Origin: Brachyspira intermedia PWS/A | GTDB taxonomy: Bacteria > Spirochaetota > Brachyspiria > Brachyspirales > Brachyspiraceae | NCBI RefSeq assembly: GCF_000223215.1 | Contig: NC_017243.1 | Location: 1,302,001 to 1,366,000, forward strand | Direction of reading: 5' to 3' | Length of the DNA: 64,000 bases | Part shown: one piece after another, positions 27,510 through 35,880 of the stretch | Layout of the letters: the number at the start of each line of letters is the position of its first letter | Position numbering within the stretch: position 1 is the first letter of the stretch | Program-made: the position numbers and the translations under genes | Notes under the pieces: generated by a model | The model's database searches: none | What the model was told of the DNA's origin: nothing | Seen by the model: the letters and a program-made list of their open reading frames with translations, nothing else

Positions 27510-27597
27510 TGATTATATATGCTGTAATTTTCTATGTTAACTAAAAATTATAAATTCCGATTATAAGATAGCTAGAATATATTTTAAAGATAGAAAG

Positions 27598-28989
27598 ATG
27601 GAAGAGATAAATAAATATTGGAATGAATTTTTAGATATTATAAGTGAAGATGATGAATTTGCAGGTGTTGCTTTACTCAAAGGCAGCGTTATTGTAGCCG
27701 ATGATGAAAATAAAGCAGATATAGTATGTTCAGGAGATTTTACTGCAGCACATATAAAAAAAGATTTTTTAGGAAGAATAAAAGATTTTTTTGAAGATAA
27801 ATTAGGACATGATATAGATTTAGATGTTAAAGTAGATGCTGAACTTGTTGATAAATATTTAAACGTAGAAGAAATTGAAGAATCAGTTGATAATTCTAAT
27901 AATATTGAAAATACTTCTAATAAAAATGTATTAGATGTTTCCAAAAAAGAAAATGCTTATGGTAAAAGTAATTTAAATGATTATTTCAGATTTGATAATT
28001 TTATACAAGGAAATAATAATAGATATGTATTTGAAGCAGCTAAATATGTATCATCTAATCCCGGTAAAGAATATAACCCACTTTATATATATGGAAGTGT
28101 AGGTATAGGAAAGACGCATTTACTTCAGGCTATAGGCAATAGTTATATGCAAAGCAATCCTAATGCTAAGGTTCTTTATATAGACGGAAGCGGTTTCAGA
28201 GATGAATATGTATCAGGACTTCAGAATAAAAAACCAGAAATTTTCAAGAAAAGATATAAATCTTTAGATATGCTTTTATTAGATGATTTACAGCTTCTTG
28301 AAAGTGCTCAGGAAACATCTAAAGAGCTATTTGAAATATTTCAGGCTTTGGATAATGCTTCAAAACAGATGGTATTCGTAAGTGATAAGCCTCCTAAAGA
28401 GTTAAGAAACATAGAAGCAAGATTAAAAAATAGATTTGAAAAGAGCCTTATTCTTTCGATAGAACCTCCTCAATATGAAACTAGACTAGCTATAATAGAA
28501 AGAAAACTATTTGATTTACATACAAGTATAGATGAAGAAGTTATGAAATATATGGCTGAAAACATTACAACAGATGTTAGAAAGATTGAAGGTGCAATAA
28601 GGGCATATTTATCGGTTAGGGATTTAATGAAAATAACTCCTGATATAGAGCAATGCGAAAAACTTGATATATTTAAAGATTATTTCACAAATAAGCCTAA
28701 ATTAAAGAATGCTACTATAAAAGAGATAAAAAAGATAGTGGCAGATTATTATGGTGTAGAAATATCATCTTTTGAAAGCAAGGATAGAACTAAATTTATA
28801 TCTAAAGCTAGGCATGTTGCTATATATTTAGCATGCGAATATTCTAAAAAATCTGTTACAGAAATAGGACTTGATTTTAACAGAGATCATGCTTCTGTAA
28901 TACATGCTAGAGATAAAGTAAAAGATGAATTAAAAACAGGTTCTCATTTATATTCAGAAATCAATGATATAATGGCCGGAATATCATAA
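27598..28989 (+). CDS. dnaA: Chromosomal replication initiator DnaA
   Basis: The 463-residue protein is a full DnaA. It has an N-terminal interaction domain (about 1-85), an Asn-rich linker (85-125) and the AAA+ domain, with Walker A GSVGIGKT (166-173) and Walker B LLLDDLQ (Asp229, Asp230). The C-terminal DNA-binding domain carries FNRDHASVIHA (Arg429-Asp430-His431). It melts the origin and loads DnaB. The 568-base gap that follows holds no recognisable cluster of DnaA boxes, so the origin is not evident here. Confidence 0.93.
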   Translation: MEEINKYWNEFLDIISEDDEFAGVALLKGSVIVADDENKADIVCSGDFTAAHIKKDFLGRIKDFFEDKLGHDIDLDVKVDAELVDKYLNVEEIEESVDNSNNIENTSNKNVLDVSKKENAYGKSNLNDYFRFDNFIQGNNNRYVFEAAKYVSSNPGKEYNPLYIYGSVGIGKTHLLQAIGNSYMQSNPNAKVLYIDGSGFRDEYVSGLQNKKPEIFKKRYKSLDMLLLDDLQLLESAQETSKELFEIFQALDNASKQMVFVSDKPPKELRNIEARLKNRFEKSLILSIEPPQYETRLAIIERKLFDLHTSIDEEVMKYMAENITTDVRKIEGAIRAYLSVRDLMKITPDIEQCEKLDIFKDYFTNKPKLKNATIKEIKKIVADYYGVEISSFESKDRTKFISKARHVAIYLACEYSKKSVTEIGLDFNRDHASVIHARDKVKDELKTGSHLYSEINDIMAGIS

Positions 28990-29018
28990 AATTATTCAAA
29001 TAATCTGTAAAAAAACGA

Positions 29019-29046
29019 TTGACTTTTATACGATTTTATATATAAT
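29019..29046 (+). promoter_or_regulatory. Promoter of the candidate small RNA
   Basis: TTGACT (29019-29024) and TATAAT (29041-29046) are 16 bp apart. No coding frame begins downstream, but a strong terminator lies about 75 bases past the predicted start. Confidence 0.7.
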
Positions 29047-29052
29047 TTAATA

Positions 29053-29128
29053 GTATTGTTAAATTAATACAATTTTTCATAAACCTCCTTATCACCCTGA
29101 TGTCTTTTATCCAGGGTGATACTTTTTT
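29053..29128 (+). ncRNA. Candidate stand-alone small RNA (about 76 nt)
   Basis: A consensus promoter and a perfect intrinsic terminator bracket a short segment with no coding frame. It has an AU-rich 5' part with a weak ATTGT/ACAAT hairpin, then an apparently single-stranded ACCTCCTT (29083-29090), then the terminator stem. ACCUCCUU equals the anti-Shine-Dalgarno core of 16S rRNA and is complementary to AGGAGGU. It could therefore pair with ribosome sites of target messages. The function is inferred and no known family is recognised. Confidence 0.55.
29090..29128 (+). terminator. Intrinsic terminator in the dnaA-grpE gap
   Basis: A perfect 10-bp stem, TATCACCCTG (29090-29099) with CAGGGTGATA (29112-29121), is followed by C and a T6 run. 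It ends the candidate small RNA and any dnaA read-through. Confidence 0.9.
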
Positions 29129-29187
29129 AACCTAAATTCTTTTTTAACTGTTCAAAATTATCATCATAATACTTTTATTATATTGAT

Positions 29188-29240
29188 ATGTATAAAAATA
29201 ATACATAATTGAATATTTTTACTGTATAAAAATGATACAT
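29188..29240. promoter_or_regulatory. Paired palindromes, candidate activator sites for grpE
   Basis: Two near-identical palindromes, ATGTAT-AAAAATA-ATACAT (29188-29206) and CTGTAT-AAAAATG-ATACAT (29222-29240), lie 34 bp apart start to start. A looser one, TAGTAT-N11-ATACTA, is at 29294-29316. They stand about 250-290 bp upstream of the sigma-54 promoter, where enhancer-binding activators usually bind. The link is inferred. The rest of 29241-29470 is AT-rich without other recognisable features. Confidence 0.5.
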
Positions 29241-29474
29241 TTAATATTATGTATTTGTATATTTGCATATAATTAAAAATTACATATATATTTTAGTATG
29301 TTTTTGTATTATACTAGATAATATATCATAATATATTAGTGTATTATTAGCGGTTTTTCAGTATTAATATGTTTGATATGTAGTGTATTAACTTGTTGTT
29401 TTTTATTAAATATATTATTTTAATTTTTTATATTTATTAAATAATTAGAAAATAATATAGAAGACTTTAATTAT

Positions 29475-29489
29475 TGGCACGTTTATTGC
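29475..29489 (+). promoter_or_regulatory. Sigma-54 (-24/-12) promoter of the grpE-dnaK operon
   Basis: TGGCACG followed after four bases by TTGC, with exactly 10 bases between the GG and GC pairs, matches the sigma-54 consensus closely. Predicted transcription starts near 29501, leaving a leader of about 57 bases to grpE. No properly spaced sigma-70 promoter and no CIRCE-type repeat were found between it and grpE. Confidence 0.7.
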
Positions 29490-29557
29490 ATATATTAGTA
29501 GTGTAAAGTTGAGAATATTAAAAGTCATAAAATAACAGTTAATTAAAAGGAGAATAA

Positions 29558-30163
29558 ATGGAAGAAGAAATAAAAGAAAATAGTGAAGAGAAAGAGGAAG
29601 CAAACACAGAAGCAGAGGCTGTTGAAAATAATGAGCAATTAGAAGAGAATGCTGAAAATAATAATGAGGAAGATGAAATAACTGCTTTGAAAAAAAGAAT
29701 AGAAGAATTAGAAAATGAATCTGCTGATATGAAAAATAAATATATGTATGCTATGGCAGAGGCAGAAAATATAAGAAAAAGAACTGCTAAAGAAAAAACT
29801 GACAGCATAAAAAGAGCAAATAAAGGGTTATTATTATCTCTTTTGACTTTTATGGATAATTTTGAAAGAGCATTGAAAGCAGGCGAGCAAGATTCTAATG
29901 TTCAGGGCAGTGAATATTATAAAGGCATAGAATTAATACATAAGCAATTTATAGACTTTATGCATGACAATGGAGTTACTGAAATAGAGTCTTTAGGTGA
30001 GGAATTTGATCCTAATGTACATGAAGCATTAACTATGATAGAAGTTCCTGATATAGATAAGGAAAAGGTTGTTGAAGTTTATGCTAAAGGTTATAAATTG
30101 AATGATGAACTTTTGAGAACAGCTAAAGTAGTGGTTGGAAAGCCGGCTGCTGCTAAAGAATAA
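29558..30163 (+). CDS. grpE: Nucleotide exchange factor GrpE
   Basis: The 201-residue protein has an acidic, Glu/Asn-rich N-terminus (about 1-45), a long coiled coil (about 45-95) including AEAENIRKRTAKE, and the C-terminal beta domain with EEFDPNVHEALTMIEV and a typical TAKVVVGKP end. GrpE drives ADP release from DnaK. AAAGGAG precedes the ATG. It leads the cluster grpE, 69-aa gene, dnaK, and a sigma-54 type promoter lies just upstream. Confidence 0.93.
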   Translation: MEEEIKENSEEKEEANTEAEAVENNEQLEENAENNNEEDEITALKKRIEELENESADMKNKYMYAMAEAENIRKRTAKEKTDSIKRANKGLLLSLLTFMDNFERALKAGEQDSNVQGSEYYKGIELIHKQFIDFMHDNGVTEIESLGEEFDPNVHEALTMIEVPDIDKEKVVEVYAKGYKLNDELLRTAKVVVGKPAAAKE

Positions 30164-30184
30164 ATAAATTAATTAGGAGATTTT

Positions 30185-30394
30185 ATGGCACATATTCAAC
30201 TTTTTAGAGCTTATTACGAGCCAAAAGCAGACAAAAAAGAAAGCATACAGCATATAAACAGAGTTCTTCAGGATTTAAGTGATGCAATAAATAATCATAT
30301 TAAAGACAAAGAAGTAATCAATGTTGACCTTACTACTTCACATTTAGGTAATGGTCATACTGAATATGTTGTTAGTGTTCTGACGAAGGACTAA
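30185..30394 (+). CDS. Small conserved-looking protein between grpE and dnaK
   Basis: The 69-residue product begins MAHIQLFRAYYEP and has no signal or membrane span. It is a mix of charged helix (about 17-45) and a C-terminal strand ending EYVVSVLTKD. TTAGGAG lies before the ATG, and it sits 21 bases after grpE in the same direction, so it is almost certainly co-transcribed. I do not recognise a family. The position suggests a role in the chaperone system, but that is conjecture. Confidence 0.72.
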   Translation: MAHIQLFRAYYEPKADKKESIQHINRVLQDLSDAINNHIKDKEVINVDLTTSHLGNGHTEYVVSVLTKD

Positions 30395-30486
30395 TAACAA
30401 ATAATATATAAATAATTTTCATTACATTAAATATTAATTTTAATATTAAAAGATTTAGTAATATTGAATAAAAGGAGAAATTTATT

Positions 30487-32412
30487 ATGAGTAAAATAAT
30501 TGGAATAGATTTAGGAACAACAAATTCATGTGTATCAGTAATGGAAGGTGGTAAACCTGTAGTAATAACAAATGCTGAAGGAAATAGAACAACTCCTTCT
30601 GTAGTAGCATTTACAAATAAAGGCGAAGTATTAGTAGGACAGCCTGCTAAAAACCAAATGGTAACTAACCCTGAAAATACAATCTTCTCTATTAAAAGAT
30701 TTATGGGTAATACTTATGCTGAAGTAACAGAAGAGCGTTCAAGAATGCCTTATACTGTTATAGAAGACGGCGGAAAAGTAAAAATTAAAACTTTAGAAGG
30801 AAACTTCACTCCACAAGAAATAAGTGCAAGAATACTTCAAAAGATGAAACAAACAGCAGAAGAATATTTAGGTGAAACTGTAACAGATGCAATCATTACA
30901 GTACCTGCATACTTTAATGACAGCCAAAGACAATCTACTAAAGATGCTGGCCGTATTGCTGGACTTAATGTATTAAGAATAATAAACGAGCCTACTGCTG
31001 CAGCTTTAGCTTATGGTATGGAGAAAAAGAAAGATGAAAAAATCGCAGTTTATGACTTGGGAGGCGGTACTTTCGATATATCTATACTTGAATTAGCTGA
31101 TGGTGTATTTGAAGTAAAAAGTACAAACGGTGATACTCACTTGGGCGGTGATGACTTCGACCAAGCTATTATCGATTGGTTAATAGATGAGTTTAAGAAA
31201 GATACAGGCGTTGACTTGAATAATGATAAAATGGCTTTACAGAGATTAAAAGAAGCTGCTGAAAAAGCTAAAAAAGAAGTTTCAAGTTCATTACAAACTG
31301 ATATTAACTTGCCATACTTGACAGCAGATGCATCAGGTCCTAAACACTTGAATGTATCTTTATCAAGAGCAAAATTTGAGGATTTAGTAAGAGATTTAGT
31401 AGAAAAAACTCGCATCCCATGTGAAAAAGCATTGAAAGATGCAGGACTTTCTACTAGCGATATAGATGAAGTTATACTTGTTGGAGGTTCTACAAGAGTA
31501 CCTTTAGTACAGGAAACAGTAAAAAACATATTTGGAAAAGAACCAAATAAAAGCGTAAACCCAGACGAAGCAGTAGCAATGGGTGCTGCAGTACAGGGCG
31601 GTATCATTAAAGGTGATGTTAAAGACGTTCTTCTTCTTGACGTTACTCCGCTTTCACTTGGTATTGAAACAGAAGGTTCAGTAATGACTGTTTTAATCAA
31701 CAGAAACACTACTATACCTACAAACAAAAAACAAGTATTCTCTACAGCAGCAGACAATCAATCATCTGTAACTATTAGAGTATTACAAGGTGAAAGAAAA
31801 ATGGCTAATGACAACAGAGAGCTTGGAAGATTTGACTTGGTAGGAATACCACCTGCACCAAGAGGCGTACCACAAATCGAAGTTTCATTTGATATTGACG
31901 CTAACGGTATCGTACATGTTACAGCTAAAGATTTAGGTACTGGTAAAGAGCAGAAAATAACAATAGCTTCTTCAAGCGGATTAAGTGAAGATGAAATAAA
32001 CAAAATGGTTCAGGACGCTGAAAAACATGCTGAAGAAGATAAGAAGAAAAAAGAGGAAGTTGAAGCTAAAAACAATGCTGACCATATGATTTATCAGACA
32101 GAAAAATTATTGAAAGAAAACGGCGATAAATTACAGCCATCAGATAAGTCTGAAATTGAATCAAAAATGAGTGCATTGAAATCAGCAGTAGATTCTAATA
32201 ATACAGACAGCATTAAAAGAGCTACAGACGATTTACAAGCAGCATGGAGCAAAGCTTCAGAGGCACTTTATAAACAAGCAGGAGCACAGCAGCAAGCACA
32301 GCCTGATGCTGGACAGCAAGCACAGCAAAATAACAGCCAAGATTCAGGCAGAAAAGATGATGGTGTAGTTGATGCTGATTATGAAGTTGTTGATGATAAT
32401 GACAAAAAATAA
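30487..32412 (+). CDS. dnaK: Hsp70 chaperone DnaK
   Basis: The 641-residue protein is a complete Hsp70: the start [19 protein letters not shown], the [13 protein letters not shown] and [12 protein letters not shown] phosphate loops, and the [11 protein letters not shown] segment in the ATPase domain. The interdomain [15 protein letters not shown] linker, the beta substrate domain and an alpha lid follow, ending in a Gln/Ala-rich tail and acidic DDNDKK. AAAGGAGAA precedes the ATG. It works with GrpE and DnaJ, encoded on either side. Confidence 0.97.
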   Translation: MSKIIGIDLGTTNSCVSVMEGGKPVVITNAEGNRTTPSVVAFTNKGEVLVGQPAKNQMVTNPENTIFSIKRFMGNTYAEVTEERSRMPYTVIEDGGKVKIKTLEGNFTPQEISARILQKMKQTAEEYLGETVTDAIITVPAYFNDSQRQSTKDAGRIAGLNVLRIINEPTAAALAYGMEKKKDEKIAVYDLGGGTFDISILELADGVFEVKSTNGDTHLGGDDFDQAIIDWLIDEFKKDTGVDLNNDKMALQRLKEAAEKAKKEVSSSLQTDINLPYLTADASGPKHLNVSLSRAKFEDLVRDLVEKTRIPCEKALKDAGLSTSDIDEVILVGGSTRVPLVQETVKNIFGKEPNKSVNPDEAVAMGAAVQGGIIKGDVKDVLLLDVTPLSLGIETEGSVMTVLINRNTTIPTNKKQVFSTAADNQSSVTIRVLQGERKMANDNRELGRFDLVGIPPAPRGVPQIEVSFDIDANGIVHVTAKDLGTGKEQKITIASSSGLSEDEINKMVQDAEKHAEEDKKKKEEVEAKNNADHMIYQTEKLLKENGDKLQPSDKSEIESKMSALKSAVDSNNTDSIKRATDDLQAAWSKASEALYKQAGAQQQAQPDAGQQAQQNNSQDSGRKDDGVVDADYEVVDDNDKK

Positions 32413-32451
32413 TATAGATAAAAAGTAAAAGTTGAATATATAAAGTCTAAT

Positions 32452-32504
32452 GGGCGGTTGGAAGTTAATTTTTAAGGTTTGATTTTCAGCCGCCTATATT
32501 TTTT
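32452..32504 (+). terminator. Terminator after dnaK
   Basis: GGCGGTTG and CAGCCGCC arms (32453-32460 with 32487-32494) form an 8-bp stem with one wobble and a 26-base loop, followed by TATATTTTTT. It separates grpE-dnaK from the ankyrin genes. Confidence 0.7.
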
Positions 32505-32518
32505 ATGAAGTATATAAA

Positions 32519-32697
32519 ATGATTGAATTATTAGAAGCCTCTAAAAATAATGATTTAGAAACATTAAAAGCCTTAATAGAAAAGGTGCTGATATAAATGT
32601 TAAAGATAATAATTATGATAGAACAGCTTTGATGTGGGCTTCAGAAAAAGGGCATTTAGAAGTAGCTGAATTTTTGAAAGCTAATGGAGCAGTATGA
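32519..32697 (+). CDS. Short ankyrin-repeat protein (frameshifted)
   Basis: From the ATG at 32519 the frame reads MIELLEASKNNDLETLKALIEK and then breaks at the A4 run 32580-32583. One extra A restores GADINVKDNNYDRTALMWAS and the ankyrin end FLKANGAV, stopping at 32697 for about 59 residues. The restored stop overlaps the start of the next ankyrin gene as ATGA, which supports the corrected frame. It would be a minimal one-and-a-half-repeat cytoplasmic protein. As written only 26 residues are made. Confidence 0.65.
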
Positions 32698-33446
32698 AAA
32701 AAGATGTTGAGTTAATAGAAGTTATTAAAAAGAATGATTTTGAAAGAGTAAAATTATTGGTATCAAAAGGTGCTGATATCAATATAAAAAACAGATATGG
32801 TAATACTCCTTTAAATACAGCTTCAGGATTTGGTTATTTTGAAATTGTTAAATATTTGATAGAGCATAATGCTGAAAATACTGATGCTTTGATTATGGCT
32901 TCTATGAACGGACATGAAAAAATAGTGAAATATTTAATAGAACAGGGAGCAGATGTTGATATTCAAGATGAAAGAGGCGAAACAGCTTTAATGAATGCAT
33001 CACAAAATGGGCATTATAATGTAGTTAAATGTTTAATTGATAATGGAGCTAAAATTGATATAAAAGACAATGGATATCAAACTGCTTTAATGTATGCAGC
33101 AAATAATGGTTATTTGGAAATTGTTAAGTATTTAATTGATAAAGGTGCAGATATTAATAATGAAAATAGGGACGGAGATACTGCTTTAGTATATGCTTCA
33201 GAAAATGGACATTTTGAAGTAGTAAAATATTTAATAGAAAAAGGAAGCGATGTAGTAAAATATAGCAGTGCTTTATGGTATGCCTCAAAAAATTGTCATA
33301 TAAAAATAGTTAAGTTGTTAATAGATTCTGGGGCAGATATAAATGAAGAATATGGATATGATAAAAGATATACAGTTTTAAGTTATGCTTTAAAGGAAGG
33401 AAACACAGAAATTGTAGAATTGTTAAAAGCTAATGGTGCTAAATAA
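32694..33446 (+). CDS. Ankyrin-repeat protein
   Basis: The 250-residue protein is made almost wholly of ankyrin repeats (about seven), with units such as GETALMNASQNGHYNVVKCL and GDTALVYASENGHFEVVKYL. It has no signal peptide, so it should be cytoplasmic, unlike the secreted ankyrin protein at 22.5 kb. It overlaps the preceding short ankyrin gene by four bases. Its position between dnaK and dnaJ may be chance. The binding partner is unknown. Confidence 0.88.
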   Translation: MKKDVELIEVIKKNDFERVKLLVSKGADINIKNRYGNTPLNTASGFGYFEIVKYLIEHNAENTDALIMASMNGHEKIVKYLIEQGADVDIQDERGETALMNASQNGHYNVVKCLIDNGAKIDIKDNGYQTALMYAANNGYLEIVKYLIDKGADINNENRDGDTALVYASENGHFEVVKYLIEKGSDVVKYSSALWYASKNCHIKIVKLLIDSGADINEEYGYDKRYTVLSYALKEGNTEIVELLKANGAK

Positions 33447-33581
33447 AAATATATTTAAAATTTTTGTTCTTTGAAAAAGTAGTATCATAAAATTTATATA
33501 TATAAAAAAATTATTAAATTGTAACTTATTTAAAAATATTTTTTGTGTTATAATATTTGGCAATAAAAATAAGGCAGATAA

Positions 33582-34274
33582 GTGAAAAATAAAATTATAG
33601 CTTTTATTAAAAGAAAAAATGAATCCATTCATACAACCGAAACTATATATATAGCTTCTATACTTACTATGGTTGGCGGTTTTGTTGATGCCTATACTTA
33701 TATTACTAGGGGAGGAGTTTTTGCTTATGCTCAAACTGGTAATATAATATTTTTTGCTATGGGTTTGGTGAGAAAACAATTCAAAGATACTCTGCATTAT
33801 TTTATATCTATTGTAATTTTTGTTGTTGGAATTTTTTTTGCTTTGTATATAAAGAAAATTTTGAATAAAAGAAAGATAATTGAATTTGAATATGTTATCA
33901 TTTTAATAAATTCTATATTGATGTTTATAGTTGGAATACTTCCTGAAACATTTTCAGATACGATAATTGTAGGAAGTATATCATTTATGTCAGCAATATT
34001 TATGATAACATTTAATAAAGTAGAAGGACTTTCTTATGTTACTAATATGTGTACTGGTAATTTGAGATCTGCTTCTGAGAACTTATTTAAATTTTTATTT
34101 GATAAAGATAAAACAGGATTAAAAAAAAGTTTAATGTATATTACGATATTATGTTCTTTTGCTTTAGGAGCTTTTTTAGGAACTTTATTTACTAATATGA
34201 TTGGAATTAGAGCTATATGGGTTGCTTCAGGTTTATTATTAGTAGTTGAAAGTTTAATGTTTTTTGAAAAATAA
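33582..34274 (+). CDS. YoaK-like (DUF1275) membrane protein
   Basis: The 230-residue product, starting at GTG behind AAGGC, has about six membrane spans. It has the DUF1275 pattern: GGFVDAYTYITRGGVFAYAQTGNIIFFAMG (about residues 35-65) and the later TNMCTGNLRS and ALGAFLGTLF segments. This family is widespread and poorly characterised. It lies 42 bases before a small J-domain gene and may share its transcript. Confidence 0.85.
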   Translation: MKNKIIAFIKRKNESIHTTETIYIASILTMVGGFVDAYTYITRGGVFAYAQTGNIIFFAMGLVRKQFKDTLHYFISIVIFVVGIFFALYIKKILNKRKIIEFEYVIILINSILMFIVGILPETFSDTIIVGSISFMSAIFMITFNKVEGLSYVTNMCTGNLRSASENLFKFLFDKDKTGLKKSLMYITILCSFALGAFLGTLFTNMIGIRAIWVASGLLLVVESLMFFEK

Positions 34275-34316
34275 ATGTATTGATATTTTTTTATATAATT
34301 TTAAAGGATATTTATT

Positions 34317-34607
34317 ATGGATAAAGATTATTATAAAATACTTGATGTTAATATATTTGCAAGCAATGAAAAAATAAAAAAATCTTATAGAGAATTGGCT
34401 ATGAAATATCATCCGGATAGAACCCCCGGTGATGAAAATGCCCATAATATGTTTGTAGATATAAATGAAGCTTATGAAATTTTATCAGATAAAGAAAAGC
34501 GTATGGAATATAATATTAGTTATTTAGCCAGCAATAAATATGTTGTTGGCGGTTTAGCAATTGCTGGATTGGGAGTGGGTTTACTTCTTGGAAGAAGAAA
34601 GAAATAA
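34317..34607 (+). CDS. Short J-domain protein with a C-terminal membrane tail
   Basis: The 96-residue product is a J domain (about 1-65) with the catalytic HPD in KYHPDRTPG and the end MEYNISY, followed directly by one glycine-rich hydrophobic helix (about 73-91) and a basic GRRKK tail. It has no Gly/Phe region or zinc fingers. Such tail-anchored J proteins can recruit DnaK to the membrane. It lies 89 bases upstream of the full-length dnaJ. Confidence 0.85.
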   Translation: MDKDYYKILDVNIFASNEKIKKSYRELAMKYHPDRTPGDENAHNMFVDINEAYEILSDKEKRMEYNISYLASNKYVVGGLAIAGLGVGLLLGRRKK

Positions 34608-34696
34608 TTTGTTTTAGAATACTTATTTATCGTTTAATTATGTAATTATAGATAAATTAAATTTAAATAGATAATTTTATTAAGAGGATATGATAA

Positions 34697-35827
34697 ATGG
34701 CAGAAAAAAGAGATTATTACGAAGTATTAGGAGTGGCAAAAACTGCTACTAATGATGAAATAAAAAAAGCATATAGAAAATTGGCTATGCAGTATCACCC
34801 GGATAGAAATCCCGGAAATAAAGAAGCTGAAGATAAATTTAAAGAGGCTACAGAGGCCTATGAAATATTATCTGATGAGAAAAAAAGAGCACAATACGAT
34901 CAATTTGGTTTTCAAGGTGTTCATAGTGATTTTGCTGATGCTTATGGCAGAGGCGGTTTTGACTTCTCATCAATGTTCGGTGGCGGCGGCGGATTTGGTG
35001 ATTTAGATGACATATTCAGTTCATTTTTTGGAGGCGGATTTTCAGGAAGAGGTTCAAGATCTCAAAGACGCGGTAATGATATAAGACATGATGTTACTTT
35101 ATCTTTAGAAGATGCTGTTTTCGGAAAGAAAATGGAAATCAAATTAGATAAAAATGATACTTGCGATGTTTGTCATGGTACAGGGGCGGAACCCGGCACA
35201 AAAACACAAACTTGTCCTACTTGCGGAGGAAGCGGAGAAGTTAGAATGGCTCAGGGATTCTTCAGTGTAAGAAGAACATGCAGCAGATGTAATGGAAGCG
35301 GTTCTATAGTAACAACTCCTTGTAAAAACTGTAAAGGAAGCGGCACTGTTAAGAAAACTAAAACTATTTCTGTTAATATTCCTAAAGGTATAGATGATAA
35401 TACTCAGCTTAGAGTAAGCGGAGAAGGTGAGGCTATAGGCGGAGGAATAGCAGGAGATTTATATTTGTATATACATGTTAGTCCGCATCCTTATTTCGTG
35501 AGAGATGGTATAGATTTAATAACAGAAGTTGGCATCAATATTGCACAGGCAGCATTAGGTGCTGATATTTATATACAAACTTTAGATAAAAAGAAAGTTA
35601 AAATAAAAATTCCAGCTGGAACTAATAGCGGACAAATATTTAAATTAAAAGGAAGCGGTGCTACTCATATAAACAGATCCGGAAGAGGTGATTTATTTGT
35701 TGTAGTTAATATAGATGTTTCATCTAAATTATCTGCTGAAGAAAAAAGATTATTTAATGAGCTTAAAAAGGTTATGCCTTCTAATGATGAACCTACTTTA
35801 AGAAAACCTAATAAAACTAATTGGTAA
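34697..35827 (+). CDS. dnaJ: Chaperone DnaJ (Hsp40)
   Basis: The 376-residue protein is a class I DnaJ. It has a J domain with QYHPDRNPG, a Gly/Phe-rich stretch (about 75-120), four zinc-binding repeats ([32 protein letters not shown]) and the C-terminal substrate domains. It stimulates the DnaK ATPase and delivers clients. AAGAGGAT lies before the ATG. A strong terminator follows. Confidence 0.96.
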   Translation: MAEKRDYYEVLGVAKTATNDEIKKAYRKLAMQYHPDRNPGNKEAEDKFKEATEAYEILSDEKKRAQYDQFGFQGVHSDFADAYGRGGFDFSSMFGGGGGFGDLDDIFSSFFGGGFSGRGSRSQRRGNDIRHDVTLSLEDAVFGKKMEIKLDKNDTCDVCHGTGAEPGTKTQTCPTCGGSGEVRMAQGFFSVRRTCSRCNGSGSIVTTPCKNCKGSGTVKKTKTISVNIPKGIDDNTQLRVSGEGEAIGGGIAGDLYLYIHVSPHPYFVRDGIDLITEVGINIAQAALGADIYIQTLDKKKVKIKIPAGTNSGQIFKLKGSGATHINRSGRGDLFVVVNIDVSSKLSAEEKRLFNELKKVMPSNDEPTLRKPNKTNW

Positions 35828-35848
35828 ATTAATAATTAAAATAATTAC

Positions 35849-35876
35849 AAAAAGGGGGAAATTATCCTCCTTTTTT
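35849..35876 (+). terminator. Terminator after dnaJ
   Basis: A 10-bp stem with one wobble (35849-35858 with 35866-35875) has a short loop and ends in a T6 run. Confidence 0.8.
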
Positions 35877-35880
35877 ATTT

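Noticed and set aside
28990-29557. Origin of replication in the AT-rich gap next to dnaA
   Set aside because: No cluster of TTATCCACA-type DnaA boxes was found. The one similar string (TTATCCAGG) is part of a terminator stem. Promoter, terminator and sigma-54 signals explain the gap better.
29129-29557. CIRCE/HrcA operator before grpE
   Set aside because: No TTAGCACTC-N9-GAGTGCTAA-like inverted repeat is present. The only GCAC match belongs to the sigma-54 box.
31137-32003. Long open frames on the strand opposite dnaK
   Set aside because: They mirror the biased codons of dnaK and have Ser/Thr-rich, low-information products without ribosome sites.
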